Counted from the first letter of the stretch, positions 30,040-39,096 are shown. The stretch is DNA of 64,000 nt from Belnapia arida (GCF_016773205.1 NZ_JAETWB010000008.1:1-64000), one strand, 5' to 3'. Numbers and translations are program-made. Notes: generated by a model from the letters alone, not told the origin.

Positions 30040-30453
30040 GGATATGACTCCCGGCGCGCAGGCACGCGCCGATCGGGATGGCTAATGGAAAGGCGAGAGG
30101 GGCTGGTGCTCAGCGCCGACAGCGCATCCCGGGACAGGATCCGGCGGGGTGGCGCTTTAGCCCTTGGTGACGCGGTGCAAGCTGCATCGTTCAAAGTCCG
30201 CGGGGCCGTCGCGGGATGCGCCGGCCACGGGCTTATTTAGCGATAATCAAAGGTTATTAGTCAATCACAAGAACCACTATTCATGACGCGTCTTTTCAAC
30301 TCCGCGCGACCTGCACTGGCCCATCCGGCCGTCGCGGCATCGAAGCGGTCCTCGCTGCCCATCACCATGCGCAGACTTGTCCAGGGCCATATAATCTCTT
30401 GAATTGCAGGCACTTCGGAAGGACCGGACCAAGCAGGCCATGACTTTCGCACG
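30040..30453. promoter_or_regulatory. Leader region of the sulfonate operon and gap to the next Bug gene
   Basis: No gene is supported. Bases 30150-30205 hold the riboswitch-like motif below. A CGGCGCG/CGCGCCG hairpin (30052-30058 with 30065-30071) abuts the GGGAG ribosome-binding site of the first gene and could serve as an expression platform. The AT-rich part 30235-30290 probably contains the promoter. Confidence 0.45.
30150..30205 (-). promoter_or_regulatory. Possible SAM-II-like riboswitch
   Basis: On the minus strand, CGCGG (30202-30198) is followed by ACUUUG, then CUUGCA (30181-30176), the complementary CCGCG (30175-30171) and, ten bases on, GCUAAA (30161-30156). This order of P1 stem, U-rich loop, CUUGCA and GCUAAA follows SAM-II/SAM-V aptamers. 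The second (pseudoknot) stem is not evident, so the match is partial. It lies about 110 bases before the operon start, a suitable place for sulfur-linked control. Confidence 0.35.
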
Positions 30454-31419
30454 CTAATCCAGGCTTACATCCGCCGCCCGCGCGACCGCGGTGAATTTCA
30501 CCAGCTCGCTGCGGATATAAGCCTTGAACTCCTCCGGGCCGAGCGGCGCCGGCGTGCCGCCCTGCTCGGCGATCCGCGCCCCGAGCGCCTCGCTGCGGAC
30601 CAGCGCCAGCACCTCCTCCGCCAGCCGGCCGATGACCGGCGCGGGCGTCCCGGCCGGCGCCACCAGCCCAGCCCAGCCCAGCATCTCGAAGCCCGGCAGC
30701 CCGGCCGCCTCCGCCACCGTCGGCACCTCCGGCATCTGCGGCATCCGTGCCGGCGAGGTCACGCCGAGCGCCCGCACCCGTCCCGCCTGCACATGCGGCA
30801 GGGCGGAGGCCAGGCTGTCGAACATCAGCCCCACATTCCCGGCGATGAGGTCCGCCATGGCCGGGGCCGAGCCACGATAGGGGATGTGGTTGAGCTGGAT
30901 GCCCGCCCGCTGGCAGAACCCCTCCGCCGCCAGATGCAGCGAGCTGCCCGGCCCGCCGGAGGCGTAGTCCAGCGCCCGCGGCGCCGCCCTGGCCCGCGCG
31001 ACCAGCGCCGCCAGCGAGTCGATCCCGGTGCCGGGGTTCACCACCGCCACCAGCGGCGTGGTGAAGACCAGAGCCACCGGCGCGAAATCCCGCTCCACGT
31101 CGTAGGGCAGCCGCGCTATGACCGCCGGGTTGATGCTGAGCGGGCCGGAGCTCGCCATCCCCAGCGTGTAGCCGTCGGGCGCCGACTTGGCGATCATCTC
31201 CATCCCGGGCAAGCCGGCGCCGCCGCTGCGGTTGTCGACCAGGCAAGGCTGGCCGAGGCGCGGGCCGAGCTGGTCGGCCAGCAGGCGCGCCATGAGGTCC
31301 GTCGCCTGGCCGGGCGGGAAGGGCACGATGATCCGCAGCGATCGAGCCGGCCAGGCCGGCTGGGCCTGGGCCGGGCAGGACAGCAGGGCGAGGGCGGCGA
31401 GGGCATGGCGGCGGTGCAT
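30454..31419 (-). CDS. Bug-family solute-binding protein (321 aa)
   Basis: A signal peptide (HRRHALAALALLSCPAQA) leads into SLRIIVPFPPGQATDLMARL, CLVDNRSGGAGLPGMEMIAK, DYASGGPGSSLHLAAEGFCQ and MLGWAGLVAPAGTPAPVIGR, the standard Bug/TctC motifs. Residues around HIPYRGSAPAMADLIAGNVG shape the carboxylate-binding site. It probably binds a small carboxylate in the periplasm; no TctA/TctB permease is nearby. Start 31419 is the first ATG consistent with the signal peptide. It stands divergent from the secreted hydrolase gene at 31522 and is about 400 bases away from the sulfonate operon. Confidence 0.88.
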   Translation of the reverse strand: MHRRHALAALALLSCPAQAQPAWPARSLRIIVPFPPGQATDLMARLLADQLGPRLGQPCLVDNRSGGAGLPGMEMIAKSAPDGYTLGMASSGPLSINPAVIARLPYDVERDFAPVALVFTTPLVAVVNPGTGIDSLAALVARARAAPRALDYASGGPGSSLHLAAEGFCQRAGIQLNHIPYRGSAPAMADLIAGNVGLMFDSLASALPHVQAGRVRALGVTSPARMPQMPEVPTVAEAAGLPGFEMLGWAGLVAPAGTPAPVIGRLAEEVLALVRSEALGARIAEQGGTPAPLGPEEFKAYIRSELVKFTAVARAADVSLD

Positions 31420-31521
31420 CCGCTCATGCTCCCGCAGCGCCCAGACGGTTGCAACCGCGCCGGCCGTTCCGGCCGTGTGCTCGGCCTGGGGCCGCCGCCC
31501 GCCCCATGCCAGTCTCCTGCC

Positions 31522-32868
31522 ATGCCGATTCGCCGCCGCGCCGCCCTCGCCCTCCCCTTCCTCGGGCTCCTTCCCGCAGGCTTCGCCCGCGCCCAGCCCC
31601 CGGCCGCGCCGCCGCCCGTGCTCTTCCTTCACGGCAATGGCGACCACGCCGCGCTGTGGCAAACGACCCTCTGGCGCTTCGAGTCCAATGGCTGGCCGCG
31701 CGAGTACCTCCGCGCGGTGAACCTCCCCGACCCGCTCGCCCGCGACGACGACGCCGTGCCGCAGCCCATGCGCAGCGGCAGCGTCGAGCAGACCGAGCGC
31801 CTGGCGGAGTTCGTCCGCATCTTCCGCGCCGAGACGGGCGCCGCCCGCATCGCGCTGGCCGGCAACAGCCGCGGCGGCAACCCGATCCGCGACTTCACCG
31901 TGCAGCAGGGCGGCGCCTCGCAGGTCTCCCATGCCATCCTCTGCGGCACGCCGAACCGCGGCGTGATGGACTGGCCGGAGCGCGCCGGCAACGAGTTCAA
32001 CAGCCGCGGCCGCTTCCTCAGCCGCCTCAATGCCGGGCCGGAGGACGTGGTGGAGGGGACGGCCTTCCTCACCCTGCGCAGCGACAGCAACGACCTCTAC
32101 GCCCAGCCCCGCGCCATCTGGTCGCCGACGCCGGACCGCCCGACCGGCACCGATGTCGACGGGCCCGAGCTGCGCGGCGCCACCAACTTGGTCCTCCCCG
32201 GCCTCGACCACCGCGAGGTCGCCTATCACGGCCGCGCCTTCGCCGAGATGGCCCGCTTCGTCGCCGGCCGCGCCCCCGCGCGCATCGCCGTGCTGCCCGA
32301 GGCGCGGCCGACCCTCGACGGCCTCGTCACCGGCACCCCCGGCGGCGTGCAGACCAACCGCCCGGTCGAGGGCGCCCTCGTCGAGGTCTTCCGCACCGAC
32401 CCCGAGACCGGCGCGCGGATGGGCGAGGCCATCCACCGCCGCACCACCGCCGCCGACGGGCGCTGGGGGCCCGTCACGGTCGAGGCGGGCTGGACGCTGG
32501 AGGTGGTGGTGGCCGCCCCCGGCCACCCCATCACCCACATCTACCGCTCGCCCTTCCCGCGCTCCTCGGCGGTGATGCATCTCCGCCCCGCCCGGCCGCT
32601 GACCGAGGCCGACCGCGCCGCCGGCGGCGTGCTGCTCCTCACCCGCCCGCGCGGCTATTTGGCCCTGCCGCGCGACGCGATCCTGCTCGACGGCGCCGTG
32701 CCCGCCGACATCCCCCGCGGCATCGCCCGCGCCGCGACGGCAACCCTCCGCCTGCCTGCCGGCGAACTCGGCCGCCCCATCCCCGCCCTCTTCAACGACG
32801 AGCGCATCGTCGCCCGCGCCTGGCCCGCCGCCGAGGGCCGCATCGCCGTCGCCGAACTGACCTGGTAG
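31522..32868 (+). CDS. Secreted alpha/beta hydrolase, lipase or depolymerase-like (448 aa)
   Basis: Residues 1-24 are a signal peptide with an RRR start (PIRRRAALALPFLGLLPAGF). The catalytic core shows PVLFLHGNGDHAALWQTTLW, a nucleophile elbow LAGNSRGGNPIRDF (Ser within GNSRG) near residue 118, and LPGLDHREVAYHGRAF with the likely catalytic His. The last 180 residues are a beta-rich extension (TNRPVEGALVEVFRTDPETG) resembling carboxypeptidase-regulatory-like or binding domains. Substrate could be a lipid ester or polyester; this is inference. It is a single gene, divergent from a Bug gene and followed by the tetR/MFS pair. Confidence 0.8.
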   Translation: MPIRRRAALALPFLGLLPAGFARAQPPAAPPPVLFLHGNGDHAALWQTTLWRFESNGWPREYLRAVNLPDPLARDDDAVPQPMRSGSVEQTERLAEFVRIFRAETGAARIALAGNSRGGNPIRDFTVQQGGASQVSHAILCGTPNRGVMDWPERAGNEFNSRGRFLSRLNAGPEDVVEGTAFLTLRSDSNDLYAQPRAIWSPTPDRPTGTDVDGPELRGATNLVLPGLDHREVAYHGRAFAEMARFVAGRAPARIAVLPEARPTLDGLVTGTPGGVQTNRPVEGALVEVFRTDPETGARMGEAIHRRTTAADGRWGPVTVEAGWTLEVVVAAPGHPITHIYRSPFPRSSAVMHLRPARPLTEADRAAGGVLLLTRPRGYLALPRDAILLDGAVPADIPRGIARAATATLRLPAGELGRPIPALFNDERIVARAWPAAEGRIAVAELTW

Positions 32869-32877
32869 CCGCACCGC

Positions 32878-32910
32878 TTGACATAGATAGCGATCGCCAT
32901 CATTAATCGG
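32878..32910 (+). promoter_or_regulatory. Promoter with TetR-type palindrome
   Basis: TTGACA at 32878-32883 is a consensus -35 box, with CATTAAT-like -10 sequence 17-18 bases on. Between them lies GATAGCGATCGCCATC, a near-perfect dyad around GCGATCGC (32890-32897), a likely operator for the tetR gene that begins at 32924. Confidence 0.55.
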
Positions 32911-32923
32911 GGCGGAGGTGGCG

Positions 32924-33493
32924 ATGCGCGTCAGCAAGGCCCAGGCCGCGGAGAACCGGGCGAGGATTCTCGCCGAGGCCGCACGGATCATCCGCGAGAC
33001 CGGCATCGCCGGCGCCGGCGTCGATGCCCTGACGCGGGCCGCCGGCCTTACCCATGGCAGCCTTTACAGCCAGTTCGGCTCGAAGGAGCGGCTGGTGGCC
33101 GAGGCGCTGGAGACGGCCTCCGCCGCCAGCGGCGCAAAGCAGGAGAAGGAGTTGCCCCCCGGCCGCGGCATCGGCCGCTTCGCCGCCCGCTACCTCTCGC
33201 CCGAGCACCGCGACCGGCCCGGCCAGGGCTGCGCCCTCGCCGCTATCGGCCCGGAGGCCGCCCGCCAGGGCGAGCCCGTCCGCGCCGCCTATACCGCCGG
33301 CCTCCGCCGCATGGCCGGCCGCCTCGCCGCCGCCCTGCCCGAGGGCACGCCCGACCGCGAGACGGAAGCCCTCGCCGCCGTCTCCACCCTGGTCGGGGCG
33401 CTCATCCTCGCCCGCGCCGTGGACGACCCCGACCTCTCCGACCGCATCCTCGCCGCCGGGGTGGAACACCTCGCCGCCCCCGACCAGGGATAG
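32924..33493 (+). CDS. TetR-family regulator (189 aa)
   Basis: The helix-turn-helix domain is typical: ENRARILAEAARIIRETGIA, VDALTRAAGLTHGSLYSQFG, SKERLVAEALE. The C-terminal domain (GQGCALAAIGPEAARQGEPV) resembles regulators of the AcrR/NemR type, with the conserved Cys-containing GC.LA stretch. A GGAGG ribosome-binding site favours ATG 32924 over GTG 32918. The palindrome inside the promoter argues for autorepression. The MFS gene begins six bases after the stop, so the two are likely one operon and the transporter may export or import the effector. Confidence 0.88.
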   Translation: MRVSKAQAAENRARILAEAARIIRETGIAGAGVDALTRAAGLTHGSLYSQFGSKERLVAEALETASAASGAKQEKELPPGRGIGRFAARYLSPEHRDRPGQGCALAAIGPEAARQGEPVRAAYTAGLRRMAGRLAAALPEGTPDRETEALAAVSTLVGALILARAVDDPDLSDRILAAGVEHLAAPDQG

Positions 33494-33498
33494 GCCCG

Positions 33499-34791
33499 GT
33501 GCTCGCCGCCCGCCTCGCCCCGGCGCTCGCCCGCCGCGGCATCCATTATGGCTGGGTCATGGTGGCGCTGACCTTCCTGGTCTCGCTCTCCTCGGCCGGC
33601 GCCATGGGCATCCTCGGCGCGCTGCTGCTGCCCTTGCAGCGGGAGACGGGCTGGGACACCGGCGCCATCTCCGGCGCGCTGGCGCTGCGCCTGCTGCTCT
33701 TCGGGATGATGGCGCCCTTCGCCGCCGCCCTCCTGCAACGCTACGGCCTCCGCCGCATCGTGCTGGCGGCCCTTTCCTTCGTGATCTTCGGCTGCCTGGT
33801 CTCGACGCGGATGACCGCCCTCTGGCAGCTCTGGCTCTGCTGGGGCGTGCTGACCGGGCTGGGCACGGGGATGACCGCCCTCGTCCTCGGCGCGACCGTC
33901 GCCAACCGCTGGTTCGTCCAGCGCCGCGGCCTGGTGCTGGGGATGCTGACCGCAGCCAACGCCACCGGCCAGCTCGCCTTCCTGCCACTCGCCGCCTGGC
34001 TCGCCCAGAGCGAGGGCTGGCGCGCGGCCATGATGCCCGGCCTCGCCGCCTGCGCCCTCTCCGGCCTGCTGATGTGGCTGCTCGGCCGCGACCACCCGTC
34101 CGAGCTCGGCCTCAACGCCTATGGCGAGACGGCCGCCGCCATCGCCCCGCGCCCCGCCGCGCCGGCCGGCAACGCCGTCCGCAACGCCTTCGCCGCCCTC
34201 GCCGACGCTGCGGGGACCCGCACCTTCTGGATCCTCTTCGCCACCTTCCTGATCTGCGGCCTCTCGACCAACGGGCTGATCCAGACCCATTTCATCCCGC
34301 TCTGCTCGGATTTCGGCATGGCGGAGGTGGAGGCCGCCTCGGTGCTCGCCATGATGGGCGCCTTCGACTTCGTCGGCACCATCCTCTCCGGCTGGCTGTC
34401 GGACCGCTACGACAACCGCAGGCTCCTCTTCTGGTACTACGGGCTGCGCGGCCTCTCGCTGCTCGTCCTGCCGATGAGCAGCTTCTCGCTCTACGGCCTC
34501 TCGCTCTTCGCCGTCTTCTACGGCCTCGACTGGATCGCGACCGTCCCGCCGACCGTGAAGCTCGCCGGCCAGGCCTTCGGGCGGGAGCGGGCGCCGCTGG
34601 TCTTCGGCTGGGTCTTCACCGCGCACCAGCTCGGCGCCGCCGTGGCCGCCCTCGGCGTCGGCCTCAGCCGCGACGCGCTGGCGAGCTACCTGCCCGCCTT
34701 CTACACCGCCGGTGCCGCCTGCCTGGTCGCGGCCCTGCTGGCGCTGACGATCCGGCGCCCCAGCCCCGCCGCGGCGCCGGCCGCCGCCTGA
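33499..34791 (+). CDS. MFS transporter (430 aa)
   Basis: Twelve hydrophobic segments are evident, starting with HYGWVMVALTFLVSLSSAGA. The signature loop between helices 2 and 3 reads LLQRYGLRRIVLAALS, and GWLSDRYDNRRLLFWYYGLR is its counterpart in the second half. The overall type resembles oxalate/formate- or monocarboxylate-like MFS members common in this group. Substrate unknown. The GTG start follows the tetR gene by five bases, indicating translational coupling and regulation by that repressor. Length is normal for the family. Confidence 0.88.
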   Translation: MLAARLAPALARRGIHYGWVMVALTFLVSLSSAGAMGILGALLLPLQRETGWDTGAISGALALRLLLFGMMAPFAAALLQRYGLRRIVLAALSFVIFGCLVSTRMTALWQLWLCWGVLTGLGTGMTALVLGATVANRWFVQRRGLVLGMLTAANATGQLAFLPLAAWLAQSEGWRAAMMPGLAACALSGLLMWLLGRDHPSELGLNAYGETAAAIAPRPAAPAGNAVRNAFAALADAAGTRTFWILFATFLICGLSTNGLIQTHFIPLCSDFGMAEVEAASVLAMMGAFDFVGTILSGWLSDRYDNRRLLFWYYGLRGLSLLVLPMSSFSLYGLSLFAVFYGLDWIATVPPTVKLAGQAFGRERAPLVFGWVFTAHQLGAAVAALGVGLSRDALASYLPAFYTAGAACLVAALLALTIRRPSPAAAPAAA

Positions 34792-34826
34792 CCGCCGATG
34801 CGGGGACAGGCGCCCAGGCTGCGGCC

Positions 34827-35384
34827 TCAGCGCGCCGTGGCCAGCCCCGCCATCGTATCCGCCAGCTGCCCGAGCGCCGCGCTCATCGCCGCGACGAGGT
34901 TCGGCATCCCCTCGCCCGCCAGCGGCACCTCCGCACGCTGCACCCGCGCCGCACGCGTCGCCCCGCCCGGCGGGCGCAGCGCGAACTGCGCCAGCAGCAC
35001 CACCCGCGGCCCCGGCCCCGCCTCGAAGCGCTGGATCTCCGTCTCGATGATGAGCCCGGCCTCGCCGCGCAGCGACCCCGTCTCGGTCAGCACCGTGCTG
35101 CCGGCCAGGCGCTGCATCAGGTCCTCGGCCAGCACCCGCGTCACCATGTCGCCGAAGGGTTCCGCCCAGCGCGCGCCGAGCGCCTGGAGCTGCGACTCCG
35201 CCAGCGCCCGGATGATCTGCGAACGGTCCAGATAGGCCGGCACGCCGACCCGCCGCAGCTCGATCAGCCCCGGCGCCCTGGCACGCGGCACGCCCGGCAC
35301 CGCGACCAGCCGGTACAGCTCCGGCTCGGGCGAGGCGCAGCCCGCCATCGCCAGCCCGGCGAACAGGGCCTGGCGACGCCTCAT
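34827..35384 (-). CDS. pqiC: PqiC-type lipoprotein (185 aa)
   Basis: A short lipoprotein signal with lipobox (ALFAGLAMAGCASPEP, Cys near residue 16) is followed by ELYRLVAVPGVPRARAPGLI, VPAYLDRSQIIRALAESQLQ and a beta-rich end (GLIIETEIQRFEAG, RVVLLAQFAL). This is the ABC-type transport auxiliary lipoprotein family (DUF330), of which PqiC sits in the outer membrane and completes the PqiAB lipid-transfer bridge. Its ATG overlaps the pqiB stop (ATGA), and it is the last gene of pqiABC on the minus strand. Confidence 0.88.
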   Translation of the reverse strand: MRRRQALFAGLAMAGCASPEPELYRLVAVPGVPRARAPGLIELRRVGVPAYLDRSQIIRALAESQLQALGARWAEPFGDMVTRVLAEDLMQRLAGSTVLTETGSLRGEAGLIIETEIQRFEAGPGPRVVLLAQFALRPPGGATRAARVQRAEVPLAGEGMPNLVAAMSAALGQLADTMAGLATAR

Positions 35385-37069
35385 GGCGCGCGGCTCCCGC
35401 TGCGGCCACGGATCAGCGCCTCCGGGTGCCGGTCGAGCAGGTCGGCAAGCTGGCGGACGGAGCGCGCCGCGTCGCTCGCCTGGTCCAGCACCCGCGCGAC
35501 CTGCCGGTTGATCTCGCTCTGCGCCCCGTAGCCGCGCTCGATCGAGGTCATGGCGCTGGCGGCCCGCCCCACCGCCTGGTCGAGATTGCCCGCGATCCCC
35601 GGAAGCCGCCGCAGCAGCGGCGCCAGCCCCTCATCCGCCCGGCGCAGCAGTCCCTGCGCCTGGTCCAGCACGCCGGCCAGCCCCTCCACGGCCCCGCGCA
35701 GTTGCGGGCTGCCCGTCACCGCGTTCACCGAGCCGAGGATGCCGTTCAGGTTCCGCCCGATCTCGTCGAAGGGGATCGACTGCAGCTTCGCCGCGATCCC
35801 GCCCGCGCTCGCCAGCACGCTGTCCGCCCCCATGGTCGGCATGACGATCTCCTCGCCCACCAGCCGCACCTCGTCCGGCGGCGCGTCGGCGAAGAAGTCG
35901 AAGGCGATCACCACCTGTCCCGTCACGTAGCTCACCGTCTGCAGCCGCCCGCGCAGCCCGTTGGCGACCATGCGCCGGGCGAAGGCGATCACCTCGTCCT
36001 GCGAGCGCCCCGTCCGGCCGGAGGGATAGGCGATGCGGTCCGGCTCGATGGCGATGTGGACCGGCACACGGAAGGTATCCGTCGCCTGGTCGTATTCGAG
36101 CGCCCGGTCGAGCACGCTGCCGATGCGCAAGCCCCGCATCTCCACCGGCGTCCCCGGCTGGACCCCGCGCACGGACTCGTTGAAGTAGAGCAGGAAGACC
36201 AGCCGGTCCTTGGTGGTGGCGGATACCGCGGCCTCGAGGCTGTCGTAGAGCTCGAAGCGCGTCGCATCCGGCGCCGGCGGCTCGTCGCGCACCTCGTGCG
36301 GCGTGTCGAAGGCGATGCCGCCGGCAAGCAGCGCGCGCAGGCTCTCCAGCTCCACCTTCACCCCCGACCCGCCGAAGCCGATGGTCACGCCGGAGATATT
36401 CCAGAAGCGCGAGCCCTCGCGCAGGTAGCCGTCGAAGGGCGCGCGGACGAAGGCCTGGACCGTGACGTTGCCGTCGAGCCCCGGCGGGTCGATGTCGAGG
36501 ATCTCGCCCACCATCACGTCGCGGAAGAACACCGGCGAGCCGCGGTCGAGCGAGCCCACGCGCCGCGCCTGCAGGGTGAAGACCCGCCCCGGCTCGTCCG
36601 AGCGCACGCCCGGCGGGTTGTCGAGGCCGCTGAACTCGCGCCGCGCCTCGCCCTCCCCGCCCGGGTCGAATTCGATATAGGCGCCGGAGACGATGGTCTC
36701 GAGGCCGGAGACATTGCCCGCCGTCAGCCGTGGCCGCACCACCCAGAAGCGCGCCGCCTCGGTCAGCCGGCCCTCCACCGTCCGCGTCATGCGCAGCCGC
36801 ACCTGCACCTGCTGCAGGTCGCCCGAGAGCTCGATGCCCTCCACCGTGCCGACCTGCACCGCCTTGTAGCGCACCTGGGTCTGCCCCGCCGTCAGCCCCG
36901 CCGCGTCGCGGAAGATGACGGTGACGAGCGGCCCGCGGTCGGAATAGGTCCGCCAGCCGAGATAGCCGGCGATCAGGATCGCCGCCAGCGGCACCAGCCA
37001 GATCGGCGATATCCTGCGCCGGCGGCGCCGCAGCTCCGCCTCGGCCGCGCCGTCCTGCGCCCCGCTCAT
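35381..37069 (-). CDS. pqiB: MCE-domain protein PqiB (562 aa)
   Basis: One N-terminal membrane helix (ISPIWLVPLAAILIAGYLGW) anchors three MCE domains: GPLVTVIFRDAAGLTAGQTQ near residue 50, RVFTLQARRVGSLDRGSPVF near 165, and KDRLVFLLYFNESVRGVQPG near 285. A C-terminal helical region (ASAMTSIERGYGAQSEINRQ, ARSVRQLADLLDRHPEALIR) would form the needle-like tunnel. PqiB spans the periplasm and moves lipids between membranes with PqiA and PqiC. ATG 37069 overlaps the pqiA stop (ATGA). Three MCE domains and this length are standard for PqiB. Confidence 0.93.
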   Translation of the reverse strand: MSGAQDGAAEAELRRRRRRISPIWLVPLAAILIAGYLGWRTYSDRGPLVTVIFRDAAGLTAGQTQVRYKAVQVGTVEGIELSGDLQQVQVRLRMTRTVEGRLTEAARFWVVRPRLTAGNVSGLETIVSGAYIEFDPGGEGEARREFSGLDNPPGVRSDEPGRVFTLQARRVGSLDRGSPVFFRDVMVGEILDIDPPGLDGNVTVQAFVRAPFDGYLREGSRFWNISGVTIGFGGSGVKVELESLRALLAGGIAFDTPHEVRDEPPAPDATRFELYDSLEAAVSATTKDRLVFLLYFNESVRGVQPGTPVEMRGLRIGSVLDRALEYDQATDTFRVPVHIAIEPDRIAYPSGRTGRSQDEVIAFARRMVANGLRGRLQTVSYVTGQVVIAFDFFADAPPDEVRLVGEEIVMPTMGADSVLASAGGIAAKLQSIPFDEIGRNLNGILGSVNAVTGSPQLRGAVEGLAGVLDQAQGLLRRADEGLAPLLRRLPGIAGNLDQAVGRAASAMTSIERGYGAQSEINRQVARVLDQASDAARSVRQLADLLDRHPEALIRGRSGSRAP

Positions 37070-38322
37070 GGCCTGCGCTCCTCCGCCGCATCCCACATCA
37101 GCCGCGGGTCGAAGGCCTCCGCCGCCAGGATGGTCAGCACCACGACGCCGGCGAAGCAGGCGGCGCCGAGCCCGGCACTGATCGAGGCGACGCTGCCGAA
37201 GCGCACCAGTGCGATCAGCACGGAGACGACGAAGATGTCGATCATCGACCAGCGCCCGATCGCCTCGACCACGCGGTAGAGCCGCGTCTTGCCGATGAGG
37301 CCGTGGTCGGAGCGCCGGTGGATGCCGAGCAGCATGATGGCGAGGCCGATCAGCTTCAGCAGCGGCACCGCGACGCTGGCCAGGAAGACGACGAGGGCCA
37401 GCGGCCAGAAGCCGGACTCGACGAACTCCCAGGCCCCGCCGAGGATGGTATGCGGCCCGCCGCGGCCGAAGGTGACGATCTCCATCACCGGGAAGGCATT
37501 GGCCGGGACATAGAGCACCACCGCGGCAACGATCAGCGCCCAGCTCCGCGCCACGCTGTTCGGCTTGCGCACATGCAGCGGTGCGTCGCAGCGGAGGCAG
37601 GCCTCGCCCGGCCGCGCCGGCACCACCACCCGACAGCAGTCGCAGCCGATCAGCCCGGCTTTCTCCTCCGGCCTGCGCTCCGGCGCGGAAACGGCCCCGC
37701 GCGCCTCCAGCGCCTCCCACACCCGGTCGGCATCGAGCCGCGCGTTCAGCGCCACCTGGGCGAGGGCCAGCGCCGCCAGCCCATAGGCGGCCGGCCCGAT
37801 CTCCACCTGCGCCAGGTCCGCAAGCCGCGTGTAGGAGACCAGCACGCCGAACAGGAAGACCTCCAGCATCGCCCATTGCGCCAGCCGCTCATGCCAACGG
37901 AATGGCTTGTAGAGCCAGCGCGGCGCCTCCCGCAGCCGGAGGCCGCCGAGCACCGTCAGCAGCAGCAGCAGCCGCATCAGCGGCACCGCCACCAGCGTCA
38001 GCAGCACCAGCACGGAGAGCAGGCCGTAGCCGTCCTGGAGGAAGGCGAAGGCCCCCGTCTCGACATGGCTGGAGCGCAACTGCCCAAGCAGCTGCAGCCC
38101 GAGGAAGGGCATCGTCATCGTCACCGCATAGAGCACCAGCCCGGCAATGCAGAGGGCGAAGGGCACCTCCAGCGAGGCCGCCGCATGTCGCCGCAACACA
38201 GTCTCGCAGCGCGGGCAGCGCGCCTCCTCGCCACGGGCGAGCGGGCCGATCCGCACCATGCTGCCGCAACCATCGCATTCCCGGAGGGTCCGGGGCGGCT
38301 CGGTCGCCTGCGCCGCCGTCAC
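37066..38322 (-). CDS. pqiA: Integral membrane protein PqiA (418 aa, start uncertain)
   Basis: Two PqiA domains are visible, each led by a zinc ribbon: CDGCGSMV with CPRCETVL near residue 15, and CDCCRVVV with CLRCDAPL near residue 225. Each is followed by four membrane helices (FALCIAGLVLYAVTMTMPFL; WALIVAAVVLYVPANAFPVM). PqiA is the inner-membrane partner of PqiB in lipid transport and envelope stress defence. The frame is open to 38475, but the GTG at 38322 places the first zinc ribbon at the usual distance from the start; an upstream start is possible. Confidence 0.88.
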   Translation of the reverse strand: MTAAQATEPPRTLRECDGCGSMVRIGPLARGEEARCPRCETVLRRHAAASLEVPFALCIAGLVLYAVTMTMPFLGLQLLGQLRSSHVETGAFAFLQDGYGLLSVLVLLTLVAVPLMRLLLLLTVLGGLRLREAPRWLYKPFRWHERLAQWAMLEVFLFGVLVSYTRLADLAQVEIGPAAYGLAALALAQVALNARLDADRVWEALEARGAVSAPERRPEEKAGLIGCDCCRVVVPARPGEACLRCDAPLHVRKPNSVARSWALIVAAVVLYVPANAFPVMEIVTFGRGGPHTILGGAWEFVESGFWPLALVVFLASVAVPLLKLIGLAIMLLGIHRRSDHGLIGKTRLYRVVEAIGRWSMIDIFVVSVLIALVRFGSVASISAGLGAACFAGVVVLTILAAEAFDPRLMWDAAEERRP

Positions 38323-38520
38323 CGCTCGGCCTGCGCCGGGGTGGGGTGGGGCTCGGGTCGGGATCGGAGGCGCATCGAGGTCAGCCTGAGGCAGGAGGGA
38401 TCGGCAGGCGAACGGTTCGGCGCCGCAGGAGTTGCAACGGGGGCATCGCCTGAACCACTGGGTTACTATACGCAACCCGATGCCGCCATGGCCGCGCCCG
38501 CCAAGCCCGGCGGCACCCGG

Positions 38521-39096
38521 TCAGGACAGGTCGTGCAGCTCGCGGCCGAGCGGCGGGCCGAGCCGGAAGTCGAGGAAGCGCACCACCAGCCCCGCCCGCT
38601 CCGGCGTACAGCACATCGGGCCGACGACATAGGAGGCCGCCCGGGGGAAGGGCGCCAGCCGCACCAGGCCCCAGCGCCGCCCATCCGCCGAGGCCTGCAG
38701 CCGCAGCACCCCCGCCGCCACCGTCAGGCGCAGGCGGAGATCGGCCGGGTCGCCGGCATAGGGCCCCGTCGCCCAATCCGAGCGGCCGATCGTCAGCACG
38801 CTGCCCAGCATCGCCTGGCCGTCGGACAGCTCGATCCCGGCCTTCAGCCAGTGTTGCTCGTCAAGCCGCAGCATGATCCCGGCCTGGTCGTAGAGCGCCC
38901 GGTAGTCGGCCTGCACCCGGAGCTCGGCGGTGAAGTCGCCCGCCGTTGCGAGGCCGAGGAAATGGCCGCTGTCCCGGGTGAAGCCGTAATGCGTCTCGCG
39001 CCAGAAATCCGTGCCGTGGTCGGTGACGACGCGAAGCCCGCCCGCCTCGAACCCCCACTCCGCCGGCTCGTTCAGCCAGGTGCCGCGCTCCAGCAT
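38521..39096 (-). CDS. DUF1349 domain protein (191 aa)
   Basis: The product shows the concanavalin-like DUF1349 plan: MLERGTWLNEPAEWGFEAGG, FWRETHYGFTRDSGHFLGLA, FTAELRVQADYRALYDQAGI, MLRLDEQHWLKAGIELSDG, and DLRLRLTVAAGVLRLQASAD. Members of this cytoplasmic family (YvfU/regulation-of-Enolase-like folds) adopt beta sandwiches and may bind carbohydrates; function is not established. It is divergent from the M29 aminopeptidase gene, sharing a 65-base promoter region, with no operon partner. Length is normal for the family. Confidence 0.85.
   Translation of the reverse strand: MLERGTWLNEPAEWGFEAGGLRVVTDHGTDFWRETHYGFTRDSGHFLGLATAGDFTAELRVQADYRALYDQAGIMLRLDEQHWLKAGIELSDGQAMLGSVLTIGRSDWATGPYAGDPADLRLRLTVAAGVLRLQASADGRRWGLVRLAPFPRAASYVVGPMCCTPERAGLVVRFLDFRLGPPLGRELHDLS

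Noticed and set aside
30793-31521. Upstream extension of the secreted hydrolase gene
   Set aside because: It overlaps the Bug gene in antisense, is Arg/Gln/His-rich and lies before a clear signal peptide.
31420-33006. Upstream extension of the minus-strand Bug gene (would give about 850 residues)
   Set aside because: The extension is antisense to the secreted hydrolase and tetR genes and has no protein-like sequence; the signal peptide starts at 31419.
33289-35409. Long minus-strand frame opposite the MFS gene
   Set aside because: Gly/Arg/Glu-rich shadow of the MFS transporter, no recognisable domain.
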